A stretch of DNA of 64,000 nt from Sheuella sp. (GTDB lineage: Bacteria; Pseudomonadota; Gammaproteobacteria; Burkholderiales; Burkholderiaceae_B). Positions within the stretch are counted from its first letter, which is position 1. Every line of letters begins with the position of its first letter. Both the position numbers and the translations under genes were made by a program. Below the pieces are notes generated by a model, which saw only the letters and a program-made list of their open reading frames with translations, was not told the origin of the DNA and did not search any database. Positions 50,290-59,515 of the stretch are shown here, in pieces. The stretch spans positions 1 to 64,000 of the forward strand of contig JAUSCY010000040.1 in NCBI GenBank assembly GCA_030650995.1, in the 5' to 3' direction.

Positions 50290-52581
50290 TTAAAACCTGA
50301 CCGCAAGCGTCAGCATTGCCGAACGACCCGCGCCCGGGATGGCACGTCCACCATCAGAGGGGATCAGTCCATCGTAGTAATTGGCATTTGTGAGGTTAAA
50401 TACATTGAGTCTGATGTCGTACTTGGGCTGACGATAAGCAAGTGTTGCGTCCCACCGGGCATAGGCGTCAGCTGATGTCAGATTGGTATTGTTTGCATAT
50501 CGCTGACCGACATAGGTTGCGCCACCGCCGACTTCCCACTCTGGCGTCAGTGAATAAACCCCCCACAGACTTGCTGAGTTTTTAGGTGTATTGGCAGGAG
50601 TCTTTCCCTCTGTTCCTGGTGCGATTCCATCGACAATCGATGCATCGAGGTAGGTGTAGCCTCCGAATATTTGGAACTGATTGCTTACCCGTCCAACAAC
50701 GCCAAGTCTCGCTCCTCTGACCTGAACCGTACCTGAGGCTGTGTACATGCCCAACGCATCCTGGGATCGTGCGTTGTACTGAGTAATTTGAAATAACGCA
50801 CTAGTCAGTGAGAGCTTTCCTTCGTTCAGATCCCATTTTCCACCCACCTCATACGCTCGGTTTTCCTGCGGTGCCAGCGGTGCTGTTCCGCCCGTAGTAT
50901 TCGTCAGCTGTTCCAGTGACGGATTAAAGGAAGTGCTATAGGACAGGTAATAAGACTGTGACACAGTAGGCTGCCAGATCGCACCGCCTCTGACACTTAA
51001 ATAGTTCACAACCTGATCTGCATTTTCTGGTGTGGTGGCACTCGTTATGGAATTACCTATTGTTGCGCTATAGCGATCACCCCTGAGTCCTGCCACCAAT
51101 TTAAATTGCGGATCGAGCTCGATCGTATCGTTAACATACAACCCAATGTCAGTGGCTGAGCCTGTGGCAAAATTACCGGCCTGACTCAATACATTACCGG
51201 GAGAGGATCCACCGGCCGGATTGAGTAATGGCGTGCAGCCCACAAAACCATTCGTTGCTCCAGCCGCATTCATCGCAACGTTGTCGCACGTACCGTTTCT
51301 GTAATATCCTTGATTACTATAAGTGTCGTGACTCAGCTCAAGCCCGACTAAAACATTGTGCTTGGTACTTCCCAGCCTGTACTCTCCACTGAATTCGCTC
51401 AGGTTAAATATCGAATTATCCTGTATCTGTCGATCACGACTTTGCTGTCTCACCCATATCTGACTTAGCGGCAATCTGCTCGTCAGCGCAGCAGGAAAAG
51501 CAGTTGTACTCTGGGTCGGAAGTGCAACAAATCCCCTGCCTTTAACAACAATACCCAAACCCTGCGGTGAGGTTTCCTGCGCATCAGTTATTACTCGACT
51601 AAATACAGTCTGGTTTCGAATTCGATTGGTAGATGACAACTTATGCTCGACCACCGCGCTGAGCGACATGATGTCCGAAACCGTACTGTCATTGGAATAT
51701 CCATAGGCACTATTTGAACTGACAGGTACGAACCCTCCATTCAGATTAGGGATCCCATAATCGACCTGATCATTATTGTGTTGCAGTAGTGCAGACAACG
51801 TAATAGTTGTCGGCTCACCTATGCCAAACTTCAGCGATGGTGCGACGCCAATATCCTGGACCCGGTTCTGATCACGATTATTTGCGTTGCCCTCTTGCCC
51901 CATCGCAGCGATTCTGAAGGCGGAGGTGTCTGACAACGGGATGTTGCTATCTATAACGGTGCGCACTAGTCCTGTAGTCATTGCAGAAACCTGCACTTCG
52001 TTCGCAGCCTTGAGGCTTGGCTGTTTGCTCACCTGATTAATGACCCCGCCTGTCGATCCTCGGCCAAAAAGCATGGATGATGGCCCCATTAATACCTCAA
52101 TGGAATCCAGCGAAAATGTATCGCGATAATACTGGCCACGATCCCGCACACCATCCAGAAACATATCTGTTCGCGCTGAAAAACCATTTAAATTGATATT
52201 TGTTCCTATCTGCCCTCCTTCCGCTCCGCCAATGGTCAGTCCTGGAACATTTCGTAATGCCGAGGCAAGTGATGTCGCTCCTTGCGACTCCATCACAGCT
52301 TTATCAATCACAATCACAGATTGCGGTATGTCTTTAAGCTCCGCAGGCAAGCGACTCAGTGACATGGAGGTATCTCCAAATGCCCTCGCATCTCTTGTGC
52401 CCTCGACTACGACTGTTTCCGGCGTGATGGGCGTTGCGGATGCAATACTTTGCTGAGTTTCAAGGCTCTCATTGCCCGTAACTGTCTGTGCGTAGGATGC
52501 TGGGATACTGAATGCGCCCAAAACAGCTAACACTATTGGCCTGGTCTTTTTAATCTTACTGAGACGCATTCCTATTTTCAT
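50290..52581 (-). CDS. TonB-dependent siderophore receptor
   Basis: Plug LKDIPQSVIVIDKAVMESQGATSLASALRNVPGLTIGGAEGG; terminal LTLAVRF. Confidence 0.94.
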   Translation of the reverse strand: MKIGMRLSKIKKTRPIVLAVLGAFSIPASYAQTVTGNESLETQQSIASATPITPETVVVEGTRDARAFGDTSMSLSRLPAELKDIPQSVIVIDKAVMESQGATSLASALRNVPGLTIGGAEGGQIGTNINLNGFSARTDMFLDGVRDRGQYYRDTFSLDSIEVLMGPSSMLFGRGSTGGVINQVSKQPSLKAANEVQVSAMTTGLVRTVIDSNIPLSDTSAFRIAAMGQEGNANNRDQNRVQDIGVAPSLKFGIGEPTTITLSALLQHNNDQVDYGIPNLNGGFVPVSSNSAYGYSNDSTVSDIMSLSAVVEHKLSSTNRIRNQTVFSRVITDAQETSPQGLGIVVKGRGFVALPTQSTTAFPAALTSRLPLSQIWVRQQSRDRQIQDNSIFNLSEFSGEYRLGSTKHNVLVGLELSHDTYSNQGYYRNGTCDNVAMNAAGATNGFVGCTPLLNPAGGSSPGNVLSQAGNFATGSATDIGLYVNDTIELDPQFKLVAGLRGDRYSATIGNSITSATTPENADQVVNYLSVRGGAIWQPTVSQSYYLSYSTSFNPSLEQLTNTTGGTAPLAPQENRAYEVGGKWDLNEGKLSLTSALFQITQYNARSQDALGMYTASGTVQVRGARLGVVGRVSNQFQIFGGYTYLDASIVDGIAPGTEGKTPANTPKNSASLWGVYSLTPEWEVGGGATYVGQRYANNTNLTSADAYARWDATLAYRQPKYDIRLNVFNLTNANYYDGLIPSDGGRAIPGAGRSAMLTLAVRF

Positions 52582-52632
52582 TTAAAAAAATTCCAATAAT
52601 TTTGTGTTGTGAGGGCAAGCTCTAATTATAAA

Positions 52633-52653
52633 TGCAAATCGTTCTCATTTGCA
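52633..52653. promoter_or_regulatory. Fur-box-like palindrome upstream of the TonB-dependent receptor
   Basis: TGCAAAT-CGTTCTC-ATTTGCA; about 50 bp upstream of the receptor start. Confidence 0.7.
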
Positions 52654-52692
52654 ATAAATAATTACAAATCAATATTTGACTGTTCATAATGC

Positions 52693-54426
52693 TTAATGAA
52701 CGAGAGCTCCAGACAAAACAATCACCACAAGTATCAGCACGAAAGACAAGGTTTTCCAAAACAGCAACGGGTCTCGCTCAATCAGCGGCTGAATGCGAAT
52801 CTGGAGAAATAGTGGATTGGGATTATGCAAGTCATAAACAAACTCCGAAATTTCCCCGTAACGATCCGCAAGATCGGGTTGCAGGGATTTTCTTAACGCC
52901 TCATCAATCCAGAGCGGGATTTTTTTATTCGTATCTGACAGCGGCGTGTAATTCAGTTTTTTTTGTGCCTTTCTGGAACTACTTTTAGGTACCTCAGTTC
53001 CGTAGGGTAATTTGCCCGACAACATCTGATAGGTGATCACGCCTAAAGAAAAAAGATCTGATTGCGTCGTTCCGTTTTCACCCAGAAAATATTCTGGTGC
53101 AGCGTATTGTGCAGCCCCGAGTAAATTGATTTGCTCGATGGGCGTAGCCACCTCCATTATGCCGGCCACACGCGTTGCACCAAAATCAATGATTTTCACA
53201 GTTCCATTTTTATCGATCATGATGTTGTCAGGCTTAAGATCCTGATGCAGCATTTCAAGCCGATGCAATGCACGAAGCCCCTTGGCGATCTGATCAACGA
53301 TGTTGCGGACAGTCTCAACATCAGGCGCTGGATGATCAATCATCCACTGCGCAAGCGTCTGACCCTCGATGTACTCCGTCGCAACATATATGTAATGACG
53401 CTTTCTGTTAATCGAGCAAGGTTTAAGAACATGTGCATTGTTAATACGGCGGGCGATCCACTCCTCCATCAAAAACCGTTCAAGATATGCAGGATCATCC
53501 CGCATACCGATTGAGGGTGTTTTGAGCATCACTTGCTCACCTGTCTCATCATCAACAGCGAGATAAAGATAGCTACGACTGCCTATACGTACCTCACGAA
53601 TAATCGTATAGCCGTCAAACTTCATTCGTGGTTCAAGCTTGGGTGGCAGCGACAGGCTCGAGATCTGGCGATACATCTCGCTGGACTCTGGATCTGGTAG
53701 CTGGTCAACCCGGACAATCTGAACAGTCAGGTTGTCGTGACTGCCACGCGAGTAGGCTTCATCTGCCAACTGCTTTGCTGAATACTCAAGATCAGTTGAT
53801 GAAACCAGCACATTGGTTATGTAGGAAGGATCCAGGTATTCATACACACCATCGGTAGCAAGCAGTAAGTAATCACCTATTTCAAGCGGTACAGAGCGAT
53901 AGTCAATATTGAGCCGACTATCAATACCCAAAGCCCGGGCAAGATAGCTTTTATCAGAAGAAACCCAGACCCGGTGATCTTCAGTGAGTTGCTCTAGCTC
54001 GCCATTGTTTAATCGATAGGCCCGCGTATCACCTACATGAAAAATGTGCGCTGTCGTAGATTTGAGCACCACAGCGGTAAACGTACAGACATAACCGCGA
54101 TCTTTGTCATAGCGGTGATTGCTTTGCTGGGTTTGGGAAAATAACCATGAATTAGTCGCAGCGATTACTTTTTCAGCAGAGGTCTTGACTGACCAAGTCT
54201 CGGAGGTAGAGTAGTAATCTTCAAGAAATCCGGTTACTGCGGACTCACTTGCGACGTGGCTCACCTCGCTCGTGCTGATGCCATCAGCCAGAGCGAGAGC
54301 AATGCCTTTTGTACTGAGCTGCGGCTCATGAGCAATACAAATACCGTGAAAGTCCTGATTCGAGTCTTTACGACCCTTATCAGAAAACTGACCGGTACTG
54401 ACGAGGAGTTGTCTGGTCATATGCAC
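52693..54426 (-). CDS. bifunctional PP2C phosphatase / Ser-Thr kinase with C-terminal TM
   Basis: N-terminal PP2C (DKGRKDSNQDFHG, LADGISTSEVSHVASESAV, HVGDTRAYRL); kinase HQDLKPDNIMIDKNGTVKIIDFGATR; C-terminal TM LSFVLILVVIVLSGALVH. Confidence 0.93.
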   Translation of the reverse strand: MHMTRQLLVSTGQFSDKGRKDSNQDFHGICIAHEPQLSTKGIALALADGISTSEVSHVASESAVTGFLEDYYSTSETWSVKTSAEKVIAATNSWLFSQTQQSNHRYDKDRGYVCTFTAVVLKSTTAHIFHVGDTRAYRLNNGELEQLTEDHRVWVSSDKSYLARALGIDSRLNIDYRSVPLEIGDYLLLATDGVYEYLDPSYITNVLVSSTDLEYSAKQLADEAYSRGSHDNLTVQIVRVDQLPDPESSEMYRQISSLSLPPKLEPRMKFDGYTIIREVRIGSRSYLYLAVDDETGEQVMLKTPSIGMRDDPAYLERFLMEEWIARRINNAHVLKPCSINRKRHYIYVATEYIEGQTLAQWMIDHPAPDVETVRNIVDQIAKGLRALHRLEMLHQDLKPDNIMIDKNGTVKIIDFGATRVAGIMEVATPIEQINLLGAAQYAAPEYFLGENGTTQSDLFSLGVITYQMLSGKLPYGTEVPKSSSRKAQKKLNYTPLSDTNKKIPLWIDEALRKSLQPDLADRYGEISEFVYDLHNPNPLFLQIRIQPLIERDPLLFWKTLSFVLILVVIVLSGALVH

Positions 54427-54481
54427 AATTTTTTGCCCCAGGATATCGAGATACCTAGGGCGATTAGATTTTTCCGACGGA

Positions 54482-55294
54482 TTACTTAAAACTACGTTTA
54501 GGACCGGTTTTGATGTGCGTACTGTAAAGCGTAAGACCGGTAAACGCTAACCCACCCACGAGATTACCGAGCACGACGGGAATCTCGTTCCAGATAAAGT
54601 AATCAAGAATCGAGAAATTTCCACCCATCATCAGACCCGACGGGAACAGAAACATATTCACGACAGAGTGCTCAAAAGTCATGGCAAAGAACAACATGAT
54701 TGGCATCCACATTGCGATGACCTTACCAGAGACAGTTGTTGAAATCATTGCACCCACTACGCCGAGCGAAACCATCCAGTTACACAACATCCCTCGAAAG
54801 AAAATCGTGAACCAACCCATCAGTCCGAACTTAGCGTAACCAAGCGTGCGTGCCTCACCAATCCCGCCTAGCTTCATCCCTACATCACTCGGGGCTGTCG
54901 TAAAACCATAGGTAAAAACGAAAGCCATCATGAAGGCAACAGTCAAGGCTCCCAAAAAATTACCCGTAAAAACAATACCCCAGTTTTTCAGGATAGCCTT
55001 GATCGTGACACCAGGGCGTTTATCAAGCCAGGCCAAAGGTGTTAATACAAAAACCCCGGTCAACAAATCGAAACCCAGAAGATAAAGCATACAGAATCCA
55101 ACTGGAAACAAGATCGCGCCGATCAGTGGTGAGCCTGTTTGAACTGTTGCAGTGACCGCAAACACCGCAGCCAGAGCGAGGATTGCACCCGCCATATAGG
55201 AACGGATTAACGCATCACGGGTTGCCATGTAGATCTTGGACTCACCAGCATCCACCATTTTGGTAACGAATTCGGAAGGCAATAAATAAGACAT
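54482..55294 (-). CDS. nirC: formate/nitrite transporter family (NirC)
   Basis: YMAGAILALAAVFAVTATVQTGSPLIGAILFPVGFCMLYLLGFDLLTGVFVL...FTGNFLGAL. Confidence 0.93.
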   Translation of the reverse strand: MSYLLPSEFVTKMVDAGESKIYMATRDALIRSYMAGAILALAAVFAVTATVQTGSPLIGAILFPVGFCMLYLLGFDLLTGVFVLTPLAWLDKRPGVTIKAILKNWGIVFTGNFLGALTVAFMMAFVFTYGFTTAPSDVGMKLGGIGEARTLGYAKFGLMGWFTIFFRGMLCNWMVSLGVVGAMISTTVSGKVIAMWMPIMLFFAMTFEHSVVNMFLFPSGLMMGGNFSILDYFIWNEIPVVLGNLVGGLAFTGLTLYSTHIKTGPKRSFK

Positions 55295-55364
55295 GAGGAA
55301 CTCCTAAATAAAATAAATATCAGCTTGAATAATTGATTTGGTAGTCATGACAAAAGACAGACGT

Positions 55365-55676
55365 TTAAATCGATAAATACACTTGACCGTTCTCAACCTT
55401 TACTTCGAATTTGTCACAAGAACCAACATCAGGAGAAACAACCTTCCCATCATCGAGCCCGATATTCCAACCATGCAAAGGACATGTCACACGGCGTCCA
55501 TGGACGATCCCTTGTGATAAAGGACCGTTTTTATGCGGGCATTTGTCATGCAATGCAAAGACCTCATCTATCGCATTACGAAAGATGGCGATATCTCCAC
55601 CCGTCCTGCGCTGAACAACTCTTGATCCCAGTGCAGGAATATCTTCTAGAGGGCAAATCAATTTCCAAGTACTCAT
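55365..55676 (-). CDS. nirD: nitrite reductase small subunit (Rieske)
   Basis: DKCPHKNGPLSQGIVHGRRVTCPLHGWNIGLDDG. Confidence 0.95.
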   Translation of the reverse strand: MSTWKLICPLEDIPALGSRVVQRRTGGDIAIFRNAIDEVFALHDKCPHKNGPLSQGIVHGRRVTCPLHGWNIGLDDGKVVSPDVGSCDKFEVKVENGQVYLSI

Positions 55677-55709
55677 TTCGATTTCCTTATTGCTTAATTT
55701 TCAAGAGGC

Positions 55710-58187
55710 TCAGACGTCGACCATGATGGGAATAAATTGCTTGACAGGTTGTTCCTGTCTGGATGTCTCCCATGGATCTCGCGCATCTTTGAGTGAATCG
55801 ATCAAGCGTGCATAAAGCTCTTTTCGACCTGCGTCGTCTTCAAGCACTTTATTCTTGGCATGGTTCAGCCCGACGCGCTCCAGATAGTGAGAGGTTCGCT
55901 CGAGATACCAGCCCTCCTCACGATAGAGCTGCAGAAAAGCGCCTGCATATTCCATCACTTCCTCATCTGTCGTGACCTTGCAGAAAAACTGAGCGACCTC
56001 TGTCTTGATCCCGCCATTACCTCCCACATAAATCTCAAATCCAGAGTCCACACCAATGACACCGACATCCTTAATTCCTGCCTCTGCACAATTTCGTGGA
56101 CAACCAGAAACGGCCAGCTTGACCTTGTGAGGCGCATACATATCGAACAACATTTTTTCCAGTTTGATACCTGTGTCCATCGAATGCTGGGTACCAAAAC
56201 GGCAGTGCTCAGCTCCCACGCAGGTTTTGACGGTGCGGATAGATTTTCCATAAGCATGACCAGAAACCATTCCCACTGCATTCAGGTCGGACCAGATTGC
56301 CGGAAGATCCTGTTTTTTAATTCCAAGCAGATCAATTCGCTGACCACCAGTGACCTTGACCGTTGGCACGTGATACTTTTCAGCCGCATCAGCAATCGCA
56401 CGCAGTTCGGTCGGTGTTGTCAAACCACCCCACATCCTTGGTACAACAGAATAAGTACCATCTTTCTGGATATTGGCATGTGCGCGTTCGTTGATAAATC
56501 GCGACTGCGGATCATCCTTTGTTTCGTGTGGAAATGTCGATAGCAGGTAGTAATTAATTGCTGGACGACATTTGTCGCAACCATTCGGTGTTTTCCATTG
56601 CATGGCCTGAAAAACACTTTCTTTGGTCAGCAGATGTTGCGTGCGAATTGTTGCGCGCACAATCTTGTGTGAATGATCGGTACACGCACAGACTGGCTTG
56701 GTGTCCACAGCGGCGGGGGTATAAGCTCCACCAACAGTAGAGGCCAGAATTTGCTCAACTAGACCCGTACAAGATCCGCATGAAGAGGAGGCCTTTGTGT
56801 GTTTACGTACCTCGTCCAGGGTAAACAAGCCTTTTTCTTTGATAGAGGTGACGATTGTTCCTTTACACACGCCATTGCAGCCACAGACCTCGGCTGAATC
56901 AGGCATGGATGCTGCAACGTTTTGACCCTTATGGCCTGTATCGCCCAGATGTGAGTTATTAAATGATTGGCCGAATAAGAGCTGAGTTCTTATTTCACGA
57001 ATGTCCTGGCCATCCTTCATCAACTGGAAATGCCATCCACCATCACCTGTATCACCATACAAAACAGCACCGATCACTCGATCGTTTTTAATCACAATCC
57101 GCTTATAGATTCCTGACTGTTTGTCATGCAACAGGATATCTTCTGTATCAGGGCCACCACTGAAATCCCCGGCTGAAAATACATCCACACCTGTTACCTT
57201 CAATTTTGTAGAGGTCACAGAACCTTTGTATTGCGCAATACCGAAATGCGCGAGGTGATTGGCGCATACTTTTCCTTGTTCAAATAATGGTGCAACCAGT
57301 CCATAGGCAATACCGCGATGCACAGCACACTCACCCAAGGCATAGATACTTGGATCAGTCACTGTCTGCAGCGTGTCTGAAACCTGAATTCCCCGCACTC
57401 TGCCATTTCCGCAAAAAAGGCCGGCCGCTTCTGCGAGCGCATAATTTGGACGAATGCCCGCTGCAATAACTACGAGATCAGCAGGAATTTGCATACCATC
57501 TTTGAGTCGCACAGCACTTACTCGATCGTCATCCCCCTCGATCAAGGCTTCCGTATGGCGTCCGAGCAGAAATTTCATTCCACGCGATTCAAGCGACGTT
57601 TGCAACATCTCTGCAGCTGCGCGATCGAGCTGACGCTCCATGATCCAGTCAGCCAGATGAACGACTGTGACACGCATGCCACGCAGCATTAACCCATTCG
57701 CCGCCTCCAACCCCAACAGACCGGCGCCTATCACCACCGCATGTTTATATCGCGCTGCTGCATCTATCATGGCCTGGGTATCTGCGATATCACGATATGC
57801 CAGTACGCCGTTCAGATCATTGCCAGGAACAGGAGGAATAAAGGGTGTTGATCCTGTTGCAATCAACAGCCTGTCATATTCTGCAGATGTCCCGTCATCA
57901 GCCACAACTTGCCGGCGTACGCGGTCGATCTGTGTAACTTTTTTTCCTGCATGCAAGGTAATGCCGTGATCCCGATACCACTGCAGATCGTTAAGCATGA
58001 TTTCTGGCAAAGTCATTTCACCAGCCAGGACTGGAGACAGCAGAATACGGTTGTAATTACCGTGCGGCTCAGCACCAAAGACCGTAATGTCGTACAGATC
58101 TGGAGTGAGCTTGAGCAGTTCTTCTATTGTGCGAATCCCTGCCATACCATTACCGATCAACACCAGTTTCTGTTTTTTCATCATCAT
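55710..58187 (-). CDS. nirB: nitrite reductase large subunit
   Basis: KQKLVLIGNGMAGIRTIEELL; BFD-like CGCNGVCKGTI; siroheme CVGAEHCRFGTQ...SGCPRNCAEAGIKD; start placed at MMMKKQK. Confidence 0.96.
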   Translation of the reverse strand: MMMKKQKLVLIGNGMAGIRTIEELLKLTPDLYDITVFGAEPHGNYNRILLSPVLAGEMTLPEIMLNDLQWYRDHGITLHAGKKVTQIDRVRRQVVADDGTSAEYDRLLIATGSTPFIPPVPGNDLNGVLAYRDIADTQAMIDAAARYKHAVVIGAGLLGLEAANGLMLRGMRVTVVHLADWIMERQLDRAAAEMLQTSLESRGMKFLLGRHTEALIEGDDDRVSAVRLKDGMQIPADLVVIAAGIRPNYALAEAAGLFCGNGRVRGIQVSDTLQTVTDPSIYALGECAVHRGIAYGLVAPLFEQGKVCANHLAHFGIAQYKGSVTSTKLKVTGVDVFSAGDFSGGPDTEDILLHDKQSGIYKRIVIKNDRVIGAVLYGDTGDGGWHFQLMKDGQDIREIRTQLLFGQSFNNSHLGDTGHKGQNVAASMPDSAEVCGCNGVCKGTIVTSIKEKGLFTLDEVRKHTKASSSCGSCTGLVEQILASTVGGAYTPAAVDTKPVCACTDHSHKIVRATIRTQHLLTKESVFQAMQWKTPNGCDKCRPAINYYLLSTFPHETKDDPQSRFINERAHANIQKDGTYSVVPRMWGGLTTPTELRAIADAAEKYHVPTVKVTGGQRIDLLGIKKQDLPAIWSDLNAVGMVSGHAYGKSIRTVKTCVGAEHCRFGTQHSMDTGIKLEKMLFDMYAPHKVKLAVSGCPRNCAEAGIKDVGVIGVDSGFEIYVGGNGGIKTEVAQFFCKVTTDEEVMEYAGAFLQLYREEGWYLERTSHYLERVGLNHAKNKVLEDDAGRKELYARLIDSLKDARDPWETSRQEQPVKQFIPIMVDV

Positions 58188-58212
58188 TCCATCCTGCTTG
58201 AGGAAAAAAAAA

Positions 58213-58251
58213 CGTCCGTCATGCAAGGAATCATCCTTTGCATGACGGACG
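58213..58251 (-). terminator. attenuator terminator in the nirB leader
   Basis: Minus strand CGTCCGTCATGCAAAGG-ATGATT-CCTTGCATGACGGACG followed by nine T (58204-58212), ending ~17 nt before the nirB ATG. Confidence 0.9.
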
Positions 58252-58316
58252 CCGTTGTCCGCACTTCGTGATCACTACGATCAGTCAGTTATCTCGCTGA
58301 AGCATCATTGCTTCAG
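58245..58316 (-). promoter_or_regulatory. two-hexaloop ANTAR recognition motif (P1 58297-58316, P2 58245-58262)
   Basis: P1 CTGAAGC-AATGAT-GCTTCAG (7 bp stem); P2 GCGGAC-AACGGC-GTCCGT (5 WC plus G-U). Both loops have A1 and G4. P2 overlaps the terminator 5' arm. Confidence 0.82.
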
Positions 58317-58344
58317 ATTTCAATATTTAGTTAAGCTTATTCAA

Positions 58345-58359
58345 GCAAAATCTATGCCA
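58345..58359 (-). promoter_or_regulatory. sigma54 -24/-12 promoter for nirBDC
   Basis: Minus strand TGGCAT-AGATT-TTGC, one mismatch to TGGCAC-N5-TTGC, GG-N10-GC spacing. Confidence 0.8.
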
Positions 58360-58394
58360 GATATAAATCAACCTAATTTCTAAAAAAACTCGAA

Positions 58395-59222
58395 TCAAGC
58401 AGCAATTGCATGAGCGTGTGTGAGTCCGATCAAATTCAATTGCGAAATTGAAGCAACGCCTGAAGCGACCTTGCCTACGATCATGACACTCGGACTTGCA
58501 AGTTTTTGCTCTTTTATCGTGTTGACAAGTTCACGTAGCACGCATCCTGCATGACGCTGACTTGATAGACTTGCGTTTTGCACGATGGCTACTGGCGTAT
58601 CTCCGGGCAAACCTTTCAATAAGCCCTCCATGATGGAGTCCGCGCTGGTTACGCCCATATAAATCACCATCGTCAGGCTTGCCTGATGTGCACACGCGGC
58701 AAGAGCTGCCCAGTCATTGCCCTGCCCCCCGGGTTTGTTATGACCAGTAATGAAAACAACACCATGTGCCTGGTCTCTGTGCGTGAGGGGGATATCGAGT
58801 GATGTAGCGGCTGCCAGACCCGAAGTTATCCCGTTAATGACATCGACTTTGATGCCAGCCTTACGAAGATGGAGGACTTCTTCACCACCTCTGCCGAAAA
58901 TAAACGGATCCCCTCCCTTCAAGCGCACGACAGTTTCACCGTTGACTGCCTCATGAATCATCAGCTTTTCAATCAGACTCTGCGGGGTGGATTGACACCC
59001 TCCTCGCTTACCTACGTGAATGATCCGTGCCTGGACGTCAGCGTGCGCAAGGATCGCGTCATTGACTAAGTCATCGACTAGCAAAACTGTTGCACGCCCT
59101 ATGGCGTTGACCGCTTTAAGGGTAAGCAATTCCGGATCGCCAGGGCCTGCGCCGACCAGTGTGACACTACCCGAGCGATTACCGGCAATTCCAAGCGTAC
59201 TAACATTAACTGTATGAATCAT
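58395..59222 (-). CDS. cobA: uroporphyrinogen-III C-methyltransferase (siroheme synthesis)
   Basis: VTLVGAGPGDPELLTLKAVNAI; VRLKGGDPFIFGRGGEEV. Confidence 0.93.
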   Translation of the reverse strand: MIHTVNVSTLGIAGNRSGSVTLVGAGPGDPELLTLKAVNAIGRATVLLVDDLVNDAILAHADVQARIIHVGKRGGCQSTPQSLIEKLMIHEAVNGETVVRLKGGDPFIFGRGGEEVLHLRKAGIKVDVINGITSGLAAATSLDIPLTHRDQAHGVVFITGHNKPGGQGNDWAALAACAHQASLTMVIYMGVTSADSIMEGLLKGLPGDTPVAIVQNASLSSQRHAGCVLRELVNTIKEQKLASPSVMIVGKVASGVASISQLNLIGLTHAHAIAA

Positions 59223-59515
59223 GATGGAAGTCCATGTGAAAATAATTCAACGATGGACGCCCTTGTCCTGATTGCGAATAACGCCTGTCTCAGCGTCACT
59301 CATGTGAACCTCCATTGGCTCATAGTGCGATAACAGCAATAAGCGTGCCAACACACGCAGCCACAGACGCAAAGGAGAAATCAGAAGAGAAGTAATTGTG
59401 AAAGTAATGTTGAACGAAGGGTCCCAATGGGTTTGGAACCGGGCTGCGCACTCGAGGGATGCATAGAGGGATGCACCAGCACTATCTTGGTGCAAAATAT
59501 TACTGAATTACAGCC

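Noticed and set aside
58270-58286. GATCGTAGTGATC region of the nirB leader as ANTAR P2
   Set aside because: Loop is 5 or 7 nt, not a hexaloop; GCGGAC-AACGGC-GTCCGT is a better match and overlaps the terminator as expected.
59247-59495. 82 aa minus-strand ORF between nasR and cobA
   Set aside because: Its C-terminal half could be a small protein, but start and family cannot be supported from sequence alone.
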